DNA of 64,000 bases, from positions 59,899,501 through 59,963,500 of the forward strand of contig NC_058341.1 in assembly GCF_905475395.1 (NCBI RefSeq). The letters run 5' to 3'. The DNA comes from Chrysoperla carnea (lineage: Eukaryota; Arthropoda; Insecta; Neuroptera; Chrysopidae). The notes below the pieces were generated by a model. It made no database searches. It saw nothing but the letters and a program-made list of their open reading frames with translations, and was not told where the DNA came from. The translations under genes and the position numbers were made by a program. Shown piece after piece: positions 39,060 through 50,872 of this stretch (positions within the stretch are counted from its first letter, which is position 1; each line of letters begins with the position of its first letter).

Positions 39060-39770
39060 TCAGTCACGTCATCAAATGTTTTTAAAACATTTAAAAAAAA
39101 CTTTCTAGCTTTTTTGTCAGGAAATACTCTGATAGAATTGGCCAAATTTAGGTTTTCTGCAACTTGATTTTCAATGGAAAACTAGTTAATCTTGTTGGAG
39201 ATATTGTAGGCAGCAAATATACGTTTTGATCAATTTTAGTTTAGAAAAACTGCGTTCTCCACTTGCAACAGTCACTGATATTATTAACAGAATACGCAGT
39301 GATATTCAGATGATGGGATATAACTCTTGAAGATTGTGCTTTTCGATAAACTTTAATGTTTCAATATACTAAGCATTGCCTGGCTGTCTTCGAGATAGTG
39401 TTGCAAACCTAAGACTTCATCGCACAAGAAATTTTCACCACTATCAGATTTAAAATTGATTGTTAACGTTTTTTGCATGTAGAAAACAATGTTGCATTGG
39501 TTCTTCTTTATTTTAATTATTTTTTATGTTAAACAAGAAATTCCACGTGAAAAGTCTTGCACCAGATATAAGCATGGTGTCAAAAATAGCATTAAAAAAC
39601 TTCAAACTTCAAACTTTTTTTGGAGATATTGGTTCATTAGTAGCCTCTTCGTCCGGTCTACGTTTAATGCGTATTAATCACGGATATGGTTTGGAAAATA
39701 GCTGCTTATCAAGTTCGGATGCTAATTCAGTTGCTGTGTTACAATAGCTTATTCGAAACCTGTTTGTCTA
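39060..39770 (-). mobile_element. hAT/ZMYM1-like transposase remnant, C-terminal
   Basis: Minus-strand reading has the hAT dimerisation signature SVTVASGERSFSKLKLIKTY (plus about 39235-39300) and further on IENQVAENLNLANSI and FPDKKARK. Upstream on the same strand RRPDEEATNEPISPKK and FNAIFDTM match the segment before it in ZMYM1-like hAT proteins. Stops and frame changes make it dead. Confidence 0.75.
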
Positions 39771-39959
39771 ATTCGCGAGTTAATACCTACGCATAGTATA
39801 GTCTTCCTTTAGATCAATAGATATTCAAAATAAATGGAACTAGAACGCGTGACGCCCGGGAAAACCTGGCGCCTCGAGCGGTCGCTCCGGTCGCCCACCT
39901 CTAAAGCCACTAGTGGTATCGAGGGCAGTGGTCTAAGTCAGTTTACTGTAAGTGTAGCC

Positions 39960-40493
39960 TAAGAGGGACATGTAAGTTTTACTCTCGAACAGGTACGTGA
40001 GTTTTCTGTTCCGAAAAATAAAGATTTAAAGTTACTCTAACAAATCCCGAAACATCAGCCAGACAACCGGGAACCGTAGGTCTGGGCGGAGAGTCAAACA
40101 TGCAAAAAAAAATTTTTTTTTGAAACGAACAGGTACGTGGTTGATGTTTTGTCAGAATGTTAAAAATAGTTTTCGAAAACATCAGCCAGGTAGCCGGGGA
40201 CCGTAAGTCTGAGTTGAGAGCCAAACTACTCACTTTTCACTCAAACTTACGGTCCCCCAGTTACCTAGCTGATGTTTTGGCAAACTGTTTTTAACATTAT
40301 GACAATAGATCGGCAACGTATCAGTTCGTTGCAAAAAAAATTTTTTTTTGCATGTTTGACTCTCCGCCTAGACCTACGGTTCCCGGTTGTCTGGCTGATG
40401 TTCCGGCATTTGTTAGAGTAACCTTAAATCTTTATTTACCGCAACAGAAAACTCACGTAACTATTCTAGTGTAAAACTTTCATGCCCCTCTTG
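39960..40493. repeat. Large foldback palindrome, ~230 bp arms
   Basis: The sequence reads back on itself around a centre near 40230: left 'agagggacatgtaagtttta' against right 'taaaactttcatgcccctct'; left 'ccagacaaccgggaaccgta' against right 'tacggttcccggttgtctgg'; left 'gagagtcaaacatgcaaaaa' against right 'tttttgcatgtttgactctc'. Each arm also holds a second, related unit (ccaggtagccggggaccgta), so four related units are present. More GC-rich than the flanks; no coding. Confidence 0.88.
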
Positions 40494-40838
40494 CTCTAGC
40501 AAAGCATACACATGTTGGACTCTTCTTAATCATACCTTTGAAAATAATGTTTGAAAAAATTGGAATCATTCAGCAAAGAGGGCGCGAGTAATGGCTAGTT
40601 ATCTTATAAAGAAAGGACTTAAAAATCATACTAAACAATATTTTTCATTAAATTAAGTTATATTATTTCACTATTTGTTTTGACTGACATCATTCTTCAT
40701 TCATTGACTGTGTAAATATTTACAAAATAGTGTAGGTATCATTGTTTCAATCTGTTAACACATTTAATTTTATTAATTGATGATTACAATCAACATGTTA
40801 GGGTTGGTTTTTCCTAGGGAGTGTTTGTGACGTAAAAA

Positions 40839-40901
40839 CTATTCAGCGTATAATTCAAATTGTTGTAATGTGACCAGATATGATATCAGCGAAACTATTA
40901 C
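40839..40901 (-). CDS. Shared last exon of Gr locus (TM7 end)
   Basis: After a good acceptor (ttttttacag) the minus strand reads VIVSLISYLVTLQQFELYAE and a TAG stop, 20 codons starting in phase 0. SYLVTLQQF fits the C-terminal TYhhhhhQF signature of insect gustatory receptors, so this is the end of TM7 and the tail. It is in phase with the exon at 42179-42343, which ends in phase 0. No other exon of this kind was found between here and 64 kb. A large foldback lies about 350 bp 3' of the stop. Confidence 0.78.
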   Translation of the reverse strand, partial: VIVSLISYLVTLQQFELYAE

Positions 40902-41067
40902 CTGTAAAAAAAATTAAGGTTTATTTATTTTGGTGAACAGTGCATGCACAAAAGTATTTTAATGAAAATACTGCCAATTGGTCTGTATTTGTAATGTCTG
41001 TAAGTCGTGTCTGTGATTCTAAACAAAATTTACAATAGGGAATCGGACTAAAAATAATTAGTGTACC

Positions 41068-41892
41068 TAATTTAGTCTTGCAGTGTTCTGAAAAACAATT
41101 CTAGAAGAATGAGTAAGTCTAAAAAATTCTAAAGCATTCTGAAAAGTATGAAAAGATCTATGTTAAATTTACTAAGTAGTTTGAAGACTGCATTTTACAA
41201 GTTTTTAGATTCCTCTAGAAAACATTTTCAGAATTAATAGTAATTAGATTTTATCATATTTACATAATACTTCTCTTAAGGAATAGAAAAACTAGCCAGA
41301 AAATTATTTAGAGTTTTTCTGACTTATTTATTCGCTCTAAAGAGAAATTAGGTAAAATATAGTTCATAATATACACAGGGCGTTCTGTTATTGACTGCAG
41401 ATCGTTGGCCTACAGAATAAGCTCATAAAGATGAAGAAAAAAGTTATTTACCAATTTTGGATCTGAGGCCTACTTTGCGAGATAATTAACAAAATAAATT
41501 AATATAATATTAATAAAAAGTAAATAACTTTATCGAATCACAGTTCAATAAAATTTTGAAGGATGGTATTGTATTATTACATAAACTAAGGAATAAATAA
41601 TAAGTTATTATTATTTAGTCCAGTAAAGAAGACTATTATTAATAACAGAAGGAGAAAAGGTAGGATATGCTACATTGTATATAAATACAACCATTCTCAC
41701 TACAATATTATATCAATATGCATACAATAAACTAAACTGATGATGACTGAATCAACTAATTCAGACATGCTATGTTGATTATTTTGTATGTATGTATTTA
41801 AACAGACTTGTAAAAATGCAGTCGTTAAACTGCTTAATAAGTTTCACCCATTCTTCTGAAATTGTTTTTCAGAACATTGCAAGACGAAATTA
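41068..41892. mobile_element. MITE-like element, ~820 bp, ~50 bp TIRs
   Basis: Left 'aatttagtcttgcagtgttc', 'tgaaaaacaattctagaaga' and 'atgag' mirror right 'cattcttctgaaattgtttt', 'tcagaacattgcaagacgaa' and 'att'. It lies in the intron between the two shared Gr exons. A read-through tail seen inside its right end was rejected as a Gr exon. Confidence 0.72.
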
Positions 41893-42178
41893 TAGACTAT
41901 CTACTGAAAATATCTCCACTATCTGGGAAACTGAAAAGTCTCTTTAATTGATAAAACAGTGAAAAGATTGGTCAATAATTCTGACTGTTCTATACATATT
42001 TTTAAGGGTAAAATTAACTGATCCTGGCATGTACCAATTCTAAAATTAATTTTTTCACTAAAAATTACATGCTCCCGAGAAAAGTCACGTCATATTTTAA
42101 TTTAAAAAAACCAAATAAGTTCTTTTCGAAACAATGCCATATTTTTAAAATTTTGTATTTTTTATAATGTTTACGTAC

Positions 42179-42343
42179 CCGTCGAAAATTGTTATTATCA
42201 ACTGTTTGACATTCCGAAACTTTGAATTCTGCATACCGATGAAGCAAATCCAAAAATGGCTCAATTGAAGGTGAAAAATGTTTATTTTTTGAAAAATTAT
42301 ATTTGTTGATCACAATGTGCATTAATCGTATAGTTTTGTTAAT
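42179..42343 (-). CDS. Shared penultimate exon of Gr locus
   Basis: Acceptor ttttttttag at 42344, then 55 codons from INKTIRLMHIVINKY to VDNNNFRR at a gtacgt donor; both ends are phase 0. The reading fits the Gr segment after the E(A) junction: NKT..LMH resembles 'xKTxxLLH', and LLHRYAEF followed nine residues later by VDN matches the spacing of 'LLHRxVEFxxxxxxTLDY' before TM7. The usual TACGFF is replaced by KVSECQ. It supplies the same protein segment as exons 2 and 3 of the Gr gene at 33.6-36.5 kb, but in one exon. The five Gr first exons upstream all end in phase 0 and could splice to it. Confidence 0.75.
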
Positions 42344-42498
42344 CTAAAAAAAAATTGTAATTGTTGATCTAGTAGGTACCTACAAACAATAGAGTCAAAT
42401 ATTCACCTTGAGCTCAAACAAATACGTGAAGAAGATAATTACAGGTTTTGATAGGATGCAAAATAAAAATTTCTATGATTTTGTATCATATGATCTAA

Positions 42499-42863
42499 GA
42501 GAGACGGTATAAGGTCGATCTTCACAAATTTGATAACCAGATGTTACATAGTTTCAATCAATTTTTTCCATGAATTTTAACCAATTTCGATTGGTTAACG
42601 GATCGTTCTAGTTGTTGTATTGACTTACTTTACTGTTCATATGGTATGAAACTTTGAAAAGATTTATACCGATCTGTTAACCAATCGAAATTGATATCAG
42701 AAGAAAAATAATAAAGCGTTCATGGAAAAAATTAATTTCATTTAAAATAGCCATGAACACTTTTCGAAAGAAAAACTATGATAAAAGAGTTTAAAAATTT
42801 CTTAAAAAATATGATACATCATCTAGGTATCAGATGGGTGAAGATCGACCTTATAACGTCTGT
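42499..42863. mobile_element. MITE, ~365 bp, TIR agagacggtataaggtcgatc
   Basis: Left 'gagacggtataaggtcgatc' and 'ttcac' mirror right 'gtgaagatcgaccttataac' and 'gtctgtc'. Single ends of the same family lie at about 32483 ('agacggtattaggtcgacct') and 52912 ('aattaaggtcgactttcacc'). Confidence 0.72.
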
Positions 42864-44128
42864 CCGAGTGCCAGAAAAATTTGGAAAATGAAAAATTAGC
42901 ATCAAAAGGACCCCAATGGCTGTGACCGTCCATTAGAAGTTTCTGGAGAACCAGGCATAAAAGAAATCCGTATTCCACCATAATTGCTTGGGACCTATCC
43001 GCCTAAAATATTTTAGGATCTGTGAAACTTTCGGTTATACCGGAAGTTGACTCTAAAATCGTTATTTCAAAAGGTATGCCCTATTAATTATTAATTCTGA
43101 GTATCTTTTGTAATAAACTTACCCTCATTAATCGTTAAGGTTTTCGAGATAAATGATATTTATTAGAAATTTTGAAGCAAATACACGTGTTTTAAAAAGG
43201 CTGTAATCTCCATACTAAATTAGGTAAAACGTTCATATTCGACTTATTTAAGAGCTAAAAGGTGCTGCCACACGTGCGATTTAAAAACCATCAAGTTACT
43301 GTTTGAAGTATCTGAAATATCACTTCCATTAAACAAGTGTAAAATTGTGTCGAAAATCATTTTTATTAAATGGAATCACCAGTTTTTAATTGGATAGTTC
43401 GATTTTTTACAAAATTCCCCATAAATTATTAATACACGTCACTATAACTAAATTCACAAATTCGAAGTTAAAAAATTGATTTTTGGTGCAATTTAACACT
43501 TGTTGTATACAGGTGCAATTTTAAATAGTTCCAACAGGAAATTGATTGTTTCTTAAGATCTCACGTGTGGCCGAATTCATTAGCTCTTAAATAAGCCTGC
43601 TTATAGAACCTTCTAGCTAATGTAGTATGCAAGTTAATATAGTCTTTTTTCAACCCGTCTATTTGCTGTAAAATTTCTAATGAATATAGTTTATCTCGCC
43701 ATTCTGCACAAATATCTCAATGGGCACAAATCTCACCAACGATATTCCATAAGTTGGCCACATAAATTTACCTGGTACTTCATGAAATACTGGGTCATTT
43801 AAATTATTATTTTGCGTCGTATAATCTACATATAACCAAATGTTCACCTTTTTCACGTAATTTTTGAGTTCAAAAATTTTATTGTCTGTGCTGTATAAGG
43901 AGTATTCCATAACTATCAAAAGGAATGTTATTTTGCTGTTTTTGGATACAATGAAGATATCATTAACAATATATTTCTATTTAAGTGTAATTTATAGCTA
44001 AACTATTCAAGATGTGTTGGTATAACGTCAAAATATTTTCAGTTTCTTTATTCAAGTGTTGCAATATTGGCATGCTAATTTCTTTTCATTTGTTCAAATT
44101 TTTAGAACTATTTAATATTTCTCAAAAG

Positions 44129-44620
44129 GGATCGTTTTATTGACCTTGTAAGAATAGGTGGGTAAAAAGACCCCATTTTATTTTTTTCCAAACAGTTCAC
44201 ATAAAATATATATTAATTGTTCTTTTACATTGCATCAACAATTAGTATGAAATAAAAAATCACTCGTAATATCATTTAAATCAACACATTCAAGATCCGC
44301 CACATGATAGGGAATCATTTTACCTTTTATAATTTTACACACAAAATAGGGATCATTTTAGCGTATATAAAGGGGATCATTTTACCCACAACCATGTATT
44401 CGAATGTCGTCATAAAAATTGACTTTGAAATTTATTGTATGCCTATCAAAATGTGTTATAATATTATTAAAAGTCAACAAAAGCCAAGAGTAAAACAGCT
44501 AGCCGGTGAAAACTAACACAAAAAATGAAATTTTACGTTGCAATTCTATCGATAAATTTACTAGACTTTAATGGTTCTACTTAAAACAACGAGGGATCAT
44601 TTTACCCTGAGAGATCATTA
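44129..44620. repeat. Repeated ggatcattttacc motif
   Basis: The string 'gggatcattttacc' or close variants occurs at about 44129, 44311, 44349, 44381 and 44592, with irregular spacing. The copies all point the same way. No coding frame explains them. Confidence 0.6.
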
Positions 44621-45214
44621 TAGAGCACTTTCTCCTATAGGCGTGAACGCAATACTGTATGGGTTCGATGATTTTGATTTGCTATAAAATTTTAAACATA
44701 GATGATTTGCCATTAAATGTATTGGAACATGAGCAACAGTTCGGGCGAATGAGTCGATTTCAGTATGCGTATCAGGCCCAAACTGACTGATGATATCCAC
44801 AATACTTCTAGCGAATAGGTTAAGAATAATAGAGGCAAAATAGGTTAAGAATAATAGAGTGGCGAGCAGTGTGACAACAAACATAGCGTTTACATCTATA
44901 ATGAATAGAATCGTAGCTCAATAATGTGTATTCATAAACGCGCCAAAAATCATAGCGGGAAAAACAAATAGCATTGCGACATCTGCTATATAGTATGGGT
45001 CTCAAGGCCATACTATCAGGTTGTACTTACTATTTACGCCAATCTTTCGGCAATATTATATAGAGTATTATCATACTTTTAAGTATCTGTCCCTATACCA
45101 TGCCAGCGTAGTAATAAACGCTATGCATTTTTTACCGTGTAGTTTTTAGTGATATGACTGTACAGTGTGTTCATTTCAAAAATACTCCCTGATGTGGTTA
45201 TTGTTTTGAATTAA

Positions 45215-45700
45215 AACACGTTTCATCCCTTCACTCCCATCCGCCCCAACTTAGAAATTTCAAATGGCACTCCCTACCTTGTGATATCTCACTTGAAAGG
45301 GCATAAAATTCTCTATTCGAAAGTGACACAAAAATTGAAATCATTCGGTTGGTTCTTAAGGCAGACTACACAGAAGATGGAAGGTATCCATCCTGCAGGA
45401 ATTTCTTCTATAGAATGTATTTTTGTCTAGCAAATAACGGTGACCATTTCGAATATGTTATATAATAATTATGACAGTGTATTCAATTCGCAATGTTTTG
45501 CTAATTTTAATTGATTACATATACCTTCCATCTTCTGTATGCGGTCTATCTTAAGAACCATTCGATCGATTCCATGTTTTTATCATGGTTAAATAGATAA
45601 TTTTATGCTCTTTCAAATGAGGTTTCACTAAGACGGCGGTGCCCTTTGAAATTTCAAAGTTGGAGTGACTGGGGAGGAGGATAATTTATTTTAGAACATT
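45215..45700. mobile_element. Foldback element, ~190 bp arms
   Basis: Left blocks 'cttagaaatttcaaatggca', 'ggcataaaattctctatt', 'ttggttcttaaggcagacta' and 'cagaagatggaaggtat' recur inverted on the right as 'ataccttccatcttctgta', 'ggtctatcttaagaaccatt', 'gataattttatgctctttca' and 'gccctttgaaatttcaaagt'. Non-coding. Confidence 0.8.
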
Positions 45701-46081
45701 AGTCGCGCTTTATACAATAAGAATTAACTTCGAAATCAATTTCAGAAACAAGCTTTTTCATTATATTTTAATTAAATAATAAATGATTTTCTATTTCTAT
45801 TCTAGTTACGAACATAATGTATTTTTGGCCTACGCCCCCAGTAGCCAGGCTGGTAATTAGATCATTTCACCAAAAATAGAACAATATTTTTAACTTTCAA
45901 AAATGAAATCTACGTTGTTATAATCGCATGCGTAATGGTATTGCAGAATACTTAGGTATAGCACGCAGCTATGGAGATTGGTTATTTCATCCAATTTTAA
46001 AGGTTTTTAAAAACAATATAAAATAGATACCTGTCACAATGACGCCAGATTAGGTACCTGCTTGTTTAAAATAACAATTAC

Positions 46082-46951
46082 CTCTTTTGTAGTTTTTCTA
46101 CAGGCCAGCGTTAATAAATACAACACATATATTTTAATAATTGCATTTCCACCAAAAATAATTGGTACCGTTAACGTTTTATCTAATTTAAATCGATACT
46201 TTTTAAAAGATCGGATACTAACGTGTGCGTTCGTTAAAATAATTATAATATCGAGTTGAAAACCAAAATTTATCATATGTTTAAATGTATGTTCAATTAA
46301 CAAAAAAATTGTATACAAATTAAAATGAATGCTCACAATTTTCTTTAATTTATAAATACATTCTGTATTGTTAATTAATAATTTATTCAAATTAATAAAT
46401 TGAATCTTTGTTAATAATAATAATAAATATATCAAAATTTGACATAAATATTGATAATATATTGGAAAAATATAAATATTCAGTAAGTAAATTAACTTAA
46501 AATCGTAAATATCAATTAGTGCATACAAACATGCTGCATATGATAGAGGTATGTAAATTACAAAAATTATCACTAATAGATTTTGTTTGGATTTAAATTC
46601 ATTTAAATCATCTACAAAAAATTGATTATATTTATTGAATTTATTGAATATTAATTTCATCCTACTTCCTGAAGTTTCAATATGGCAAATTGTTCCTAAA
46701 AAGTAAAAGCAGCTTACTATAATTTCGATAACATCAAACAGTACTGTAACCCAGGTTTGAAAATCAACTAAGTATAGTAAATCTATTGTACTAAACGCAA
46801 AAAAAGCGGTAGTCCCTAAAAAAAGGTATAATATCGAACGATAAATTAAATACATAATTTTAGTTTTCGTTTTGGTCATTAAAAATGGTGCTATACCGAA
46901 AAGTTTCATTGGAAGGAATATTGGTTTTAAAATTGTGTATACAACATTCAT
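46082..46951 (-). CDS. Gustatory receptor first exon, Gr-A
   Basis: 290 codons from ATG at 46951 to a gtaatt donor (phase 0). It encodes most of a 7TM gustatory receptor: MNVVYTILKPIFLPMKLFGI opening typical of Grs, about six hydrophobic helices, a conserved KIQFINLNKLLIN / KLKKIVSIHFNLYTIFLLI segment, and ACRKTTKE just before the donor, the usual position of the last large Gr intron. The C-terminal TM7 part is missing here and is provided by the exons at 42179-42343 and 40839-40901, giving 365 aa. It is nearly the same as Gr-B over much of its length, so the pair arose by recent duplication. Of the five it is nearest to the shared exons. No stop or frameshift. Confidence 0.9.
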
Positions 46952-47060
46952 TTTTAATTTGTAATCACTCTGACTGTATTGTTGATCGAAAACTGAAAAT
47001 TTTATGATAAAAAATTTGTCCCAATTGGAAAATAAACTTACAATACAAATTATATCTCAT
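46952..47060 (-). promoter_or_regulatory. Conserved block upstream of Gr-A
   Basis: Directly 5' of the ATG. The plus-strand strings 'tttttaatttgtaatcactc', 'gactgtattgttgatcgaaa' and 'actgaaaattt' recur almost unchanged before Gr-B (51906-52020) and Gr-C (55340-55450). It is likely the 5' UTR and proximal promoter of each first exon, or simply the extent of the duplicated unit. Confidence 0.45.
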
Positions 47061-47204
47061 TTTAGATGACAAGTAAATAGATATGTTTAATGAAATAATT
47101 AGGAAAATTAATTAATATAATTAAACAATGAATGATGCTTATAATAATTAAAAAAACAATCGTTAAGTAAAAACTTGCGAAATTAGATATTTGTTCCTCC
47201 GCCT

Positions 47205-50200
47205 TGTAAAGATGCTGGCTGGTACCAGGGTCACATAAAACTTGTGGCCTGTGAAGACCAAAGATCATTACAAGGCGGCTATACGAAATGTGGAGAAGGT
47301 ATGGGAAGGCAGTAGACTGAAAGCTGTCTCAAGGGACTCGATCACGAGCAGACCAAGGTGGAGAGCCTGGATTCCAGCCGAACCTACCGACCCTTTGCAA
47401 TTTTAGAGCTCATCCAAATGAGCAACCCAACTTTACCCACGGAAGACTGGAAGGTGGCTAAGGTTGGCGAAGCTGTTGGAGGCTCGAGACAGGTACTGAT
47501 TATCCTTAATTAGAACTCTGTAGCTCCCCTTAAGGAAAACAGAAAGGAGATCTATTATGGCTTCAGCGAAGCTAACCTTAGCATCTACGACAAGGATGCT
47601 AAGGAAAAGAAAGCCGCCGAAGAGAATTCTGAACACGCGAGTGACCTCTCATCCTATAAAGGAGAGAGTTATACTCAAAAGGCGTTGGAGCTTTTCTCAA
47701 AAATAAGAGTGGGAAGTGCAGATGAATCGCCCCATCTGGGGACGAAAACCTCGATTCAACAGTAATCGAGGTACTTGACCAAAAAGCGGATGATAATGGT
47801 TGAAATTAATCTCCACCACTCGAAAGCTGCCTCGGCTGCCCTCCTCCTTCACCTTCATCAAAGGGATGACGACCTAATCCTAGTCCAGGAACCATGGGTT
47901 GTTGAAAACCGGGTTTGTGGACTCAACATCAAAGGTTACAATACCATCTACATTCAAGGTAAAGGTAAGCCTAGGGCAGTCTGCATAATTTCAGTGATCT
48001 GGACACCGTGAGCGTGGCAGTAGAATTGAGAGCACAGACTCTCTGGTTACTGTCTTCCTATATGACCCACAGCTATCCCCCCCCCCTGCGTACTTGCGAA
48101 AAGCGGTAGCAGAAGCGGAGAGAAGAAGAATACCAATCATCATTGGGTCCGACGCCAACGCACACCATTCGACGTGGCGAAGCACACCAACGAACGAGGT
48201 GAGTTACTATTTGAATATATATTAATTAAGTAACAAACTATATATTTGCAATAAGGGAAAACACCCAACCTTTATTACACCAGTTAGGCGGGAAGTTCTG
48301 GACATCACTTTAGTCAACGAACATGCTGCCGGTATGGCCTGGAAAGCGAACAAGCGAACGCTCTTTTTCAGACCGTCGATATATAGCGTTCTCAATAACG
48401 TACCAAAACCCAAAGTTAATACTTATACTAACAGATGTAAGACAGACTGGGAAATGTACTTCGATACTTATCCAAATTTACTGCCAGTAAGGGTTCCGGT
48501 CCCTCCCACCTCAAAGGAAGAGCTAGACCAATTAGTGGAAACCCTCACTACGGCATGCAATGAAACTACTAGAGCATCGTGTCTAACAAGGATAACCAAA
48601 GGGAAATCAAATCCTCCATGGTGGTCTCCCGAAATTGGCATCTTGAAGAAAAATTGCCGACGTTTATTCAATCAGGCCAAAAGAACCAATGAGTGGAATG
48701 TTTATAAGGCCAGCTTGAACACTTACAAAAAAGCATTGAGGCTTGCAAAAAAACTTCTTGGGCAGACTCCTGAGAGAAAATAGACGCAACCTCGGAGTCG
48801 AGCCGACTAAGAAAAATTCTCTCTGCAAGCGTCGCGGCACCAGGATATCTGAAAGACCTTATCACTGGCCAATGGACGGAATCAAGCTTGGGCACTCTGG
48901 TGCTTCTATTCAATAACCATTTCCCTGGCAAAGAGCAGCGGGATTATAATGGCTTGGAGGCTACAGCTAATTCGTATAACTTCGCCCAAGTGCTTATTGA
49001 TAAAGAAAAGATCAAATGGGCTATCTCTGAGTTTGAGCCATACAAATCGTCAGGATTGAATGGCATCATCCCAGCAGAAATGCAAGCGATCTCCGACAGA
49101 ACGACTCCAAGTCATATACAAGGCCTGCATAGACTTGACTCACATGCCTAAAAAATAGAGACAGGCCAAGGTCGTTTTCATACCCAAAGGGGGGCGTGAA
49201 TCAAAAGTACTCTCAAGGACTTTCGACGCATAAACCTCTCATCATTTCTACTCAAGACGTCGGAGAGGCTCTTGGATGTATACATACGTATATCCGATTC
49301 ACAACATGCGTACTGTAAAGGCAAGTCTGTCGAGACAGCTCTGCATTCACTTGTGGGTACAATAGAAAAATTATTGACCTATAAGGAATACATTTTGGCA
49401 GCCTTTCTAGACATTGAAGATTCCTTCAATAACATCAGGCCTGAAACTATAATCAGAGCACTGTATGACCTGAATATCGAAGAACCTACCACTGAGTTTA
49501 TTAATCTTTTGCTTAAAAGCAGAGAGGTTAAGCTCTGAATTGGGCGACTCGGTCATACATCGATATGTAGGGAGAGGTACATCTCAAGGTTATGCACTTT
49601 CATCCCTTCTATGGAACATTGCGCTAAACGAACTTCTCCTTAAACTGGAAGACTCAAGATTAATGCATACGCAAACGATGTAGCGATAGCGGCATCAGAG
49701 AAATCCTGATATCTTATCAAAGATGATACAATCCGCACTTAAAGTTCTAGCACACTGGTGCTTCAACTCTGGCCTTGGGATGAAAACAGAGTTGGTACTC
49801 TTCACAAGGAAATACAAAATCCCGTCCTTTACCCTCTTAAAGGTGAGCCTTAAATTATCGGTGAAAGCCAAATATCTAGGCATCATCCTAGACCAAAAGT
49901 TACTATGGGGAGCCACCGTCTTGGAAAGGTCCCGAAAGGCAATTGTGGCACTATACACCTTGAAAAAGGCCATGGGGAAACAGTAGTACATTGCGGTCAT
50001 TAGACCCATACTATTCTATAGGTCACTAGTGTGGTGGACAGCACTAGAAAAGGGAATCTACCAAAAAGAAAGTCCAGCGGTTAGCATCCGTGCTAATCTC
50101 GGGATGCCTACGGACAACCCGATCTAAAGCACTTGAAGTAATTTTGCACCTCTAGCCAACTAACCTCCTTGAAGAGAAATGCGCAGCAGGTGCAGCTCTC

Positions 50201-50830
50201 GGGCTAAAACTAGTCTCACCCTGGACTGAGACACATTATGGTCATGTACGGATAAAAAGAAGGTACTCACTTCCAATATCCGTTGACTGCGTTTTACACT
50301 CTCCTAACTTCGGGAACAGGTTCTCAGTAAAGATCCTCTTCAGACAAGATTGGGATGAGAATCTGGTTAAGTCAAAAGGCGTCGTATTTTATACTGATGA
50401 ATCGGGTTGTTGGATCTTCTTTGATCGCGATCTACGTCTATCATGCTGGATCACTGTAGCGTGTATCAGGCGGAAGTGATGGCTATTTATGAGGTATGTG
50501 AATGTATAAGACTGAACATCCTTAGGTGAAGGGACAAAACAATCTTCACCGACAGCCAAGCAGCCCTTAAATCCTTCAGTTCAGTCTATCCATGGTTAAA
50601 AGTAACACAGGACTCCCGTACATCCTAAAATGAACTGTCGGGCACAAGCATCAATAAATATCCGGGAGGTCCATTTGCGAACTGCAAGTTGCTCCTCAAA
50701 GAGGATATCTTAAAAAAGGTCAATCTTAGATGGAGGGAGGAACGTACTTGTGGAACTACAAAATAAATATGGTCTGAGTACAATCGTAGGCGTGGATCCC
50801 ACTCCAGGGCTGCCTCTCTAAACTAACCTA
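47205..50830 (+). mobile_element. Decayed LINE (ORF1 end, endonuclease, RT, RNase H)
   Basis: A non-LTR retrotransposon of the R1/I-like group, broken by many stops and frameshifts. In order: an ORF1 C-terminal segment (about 47400-47700, MSNPTLPTEDWKVAKV); the AP endonuclease start VEINLHHSKAASAALLLHLH with LVQEPWVVE (47800-47900), then IIIGSDANAHHSTW (about 48135) and HPTFITPVRREVLDITLVN (about 48260); the reverse transcriptase (FRRINLSSFLLKTSERLLD, about 49210; YILAAFLDIEDSFNNI, about 49390); AKYLGIILDQKLLWG (about 49870); and an RNase H start FYTDESG (about 50390). No poly(A) tail or target duplication is clear. It lies between Gr-A and Gr-B, opposite to their strand. Confidence 0.88.
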
Positions 50831-50872
50831 AGCTATTAGGTTAAGTACCCGCTTATCTAAAATAACAATTAC

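Larger units (their letters stand above)
42864..46081. other. Intron between Gr-A exon and shared exons
   Basis: About 3.7 kb separate the Gr-A donor from the shared exon. The stretch holds the motif cluster at 44129-44620, an inverted-repeat element at 45215-45700 and two minus-strand open frames of unknown meaning (43677-43990, open but with no upstream splice site I trust, and 44618-45010 in overlapping frames). I recognise no protein family in either and do not call them genes. Confidence 0.5.

Noticed and set aside
41820-41870. Alternative last Gr exon (EWVKLIKQFND)
   Set aside because: It lies in the inverted terminal repeat of a MITE, needs a different donor, and is not hydrophobic like TM7. 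The exon at 40839-40901 fits in phase with the expected motif.
43677-43990. Open minus-strand frame (KYIVNDIFIV...EVPGKFMWPTYG...)
   Set aside because: No start or splice sites I trust and no family resemblance; AT-rich DNA gives such frames by chance.
44618-45010. Two overlapping minus-strand ORFs of 63 and 88 codons
   Set aside because: Different frames of the same DNA, containing a small tandem duplication, with no recognisable domain.
48334-49986. Separate protein-coding genes in the LINE region
   Set aside because: These frames are fragments of one decayed ORF2 (endonuclease and reverse transcriptase), interrupted by stops.
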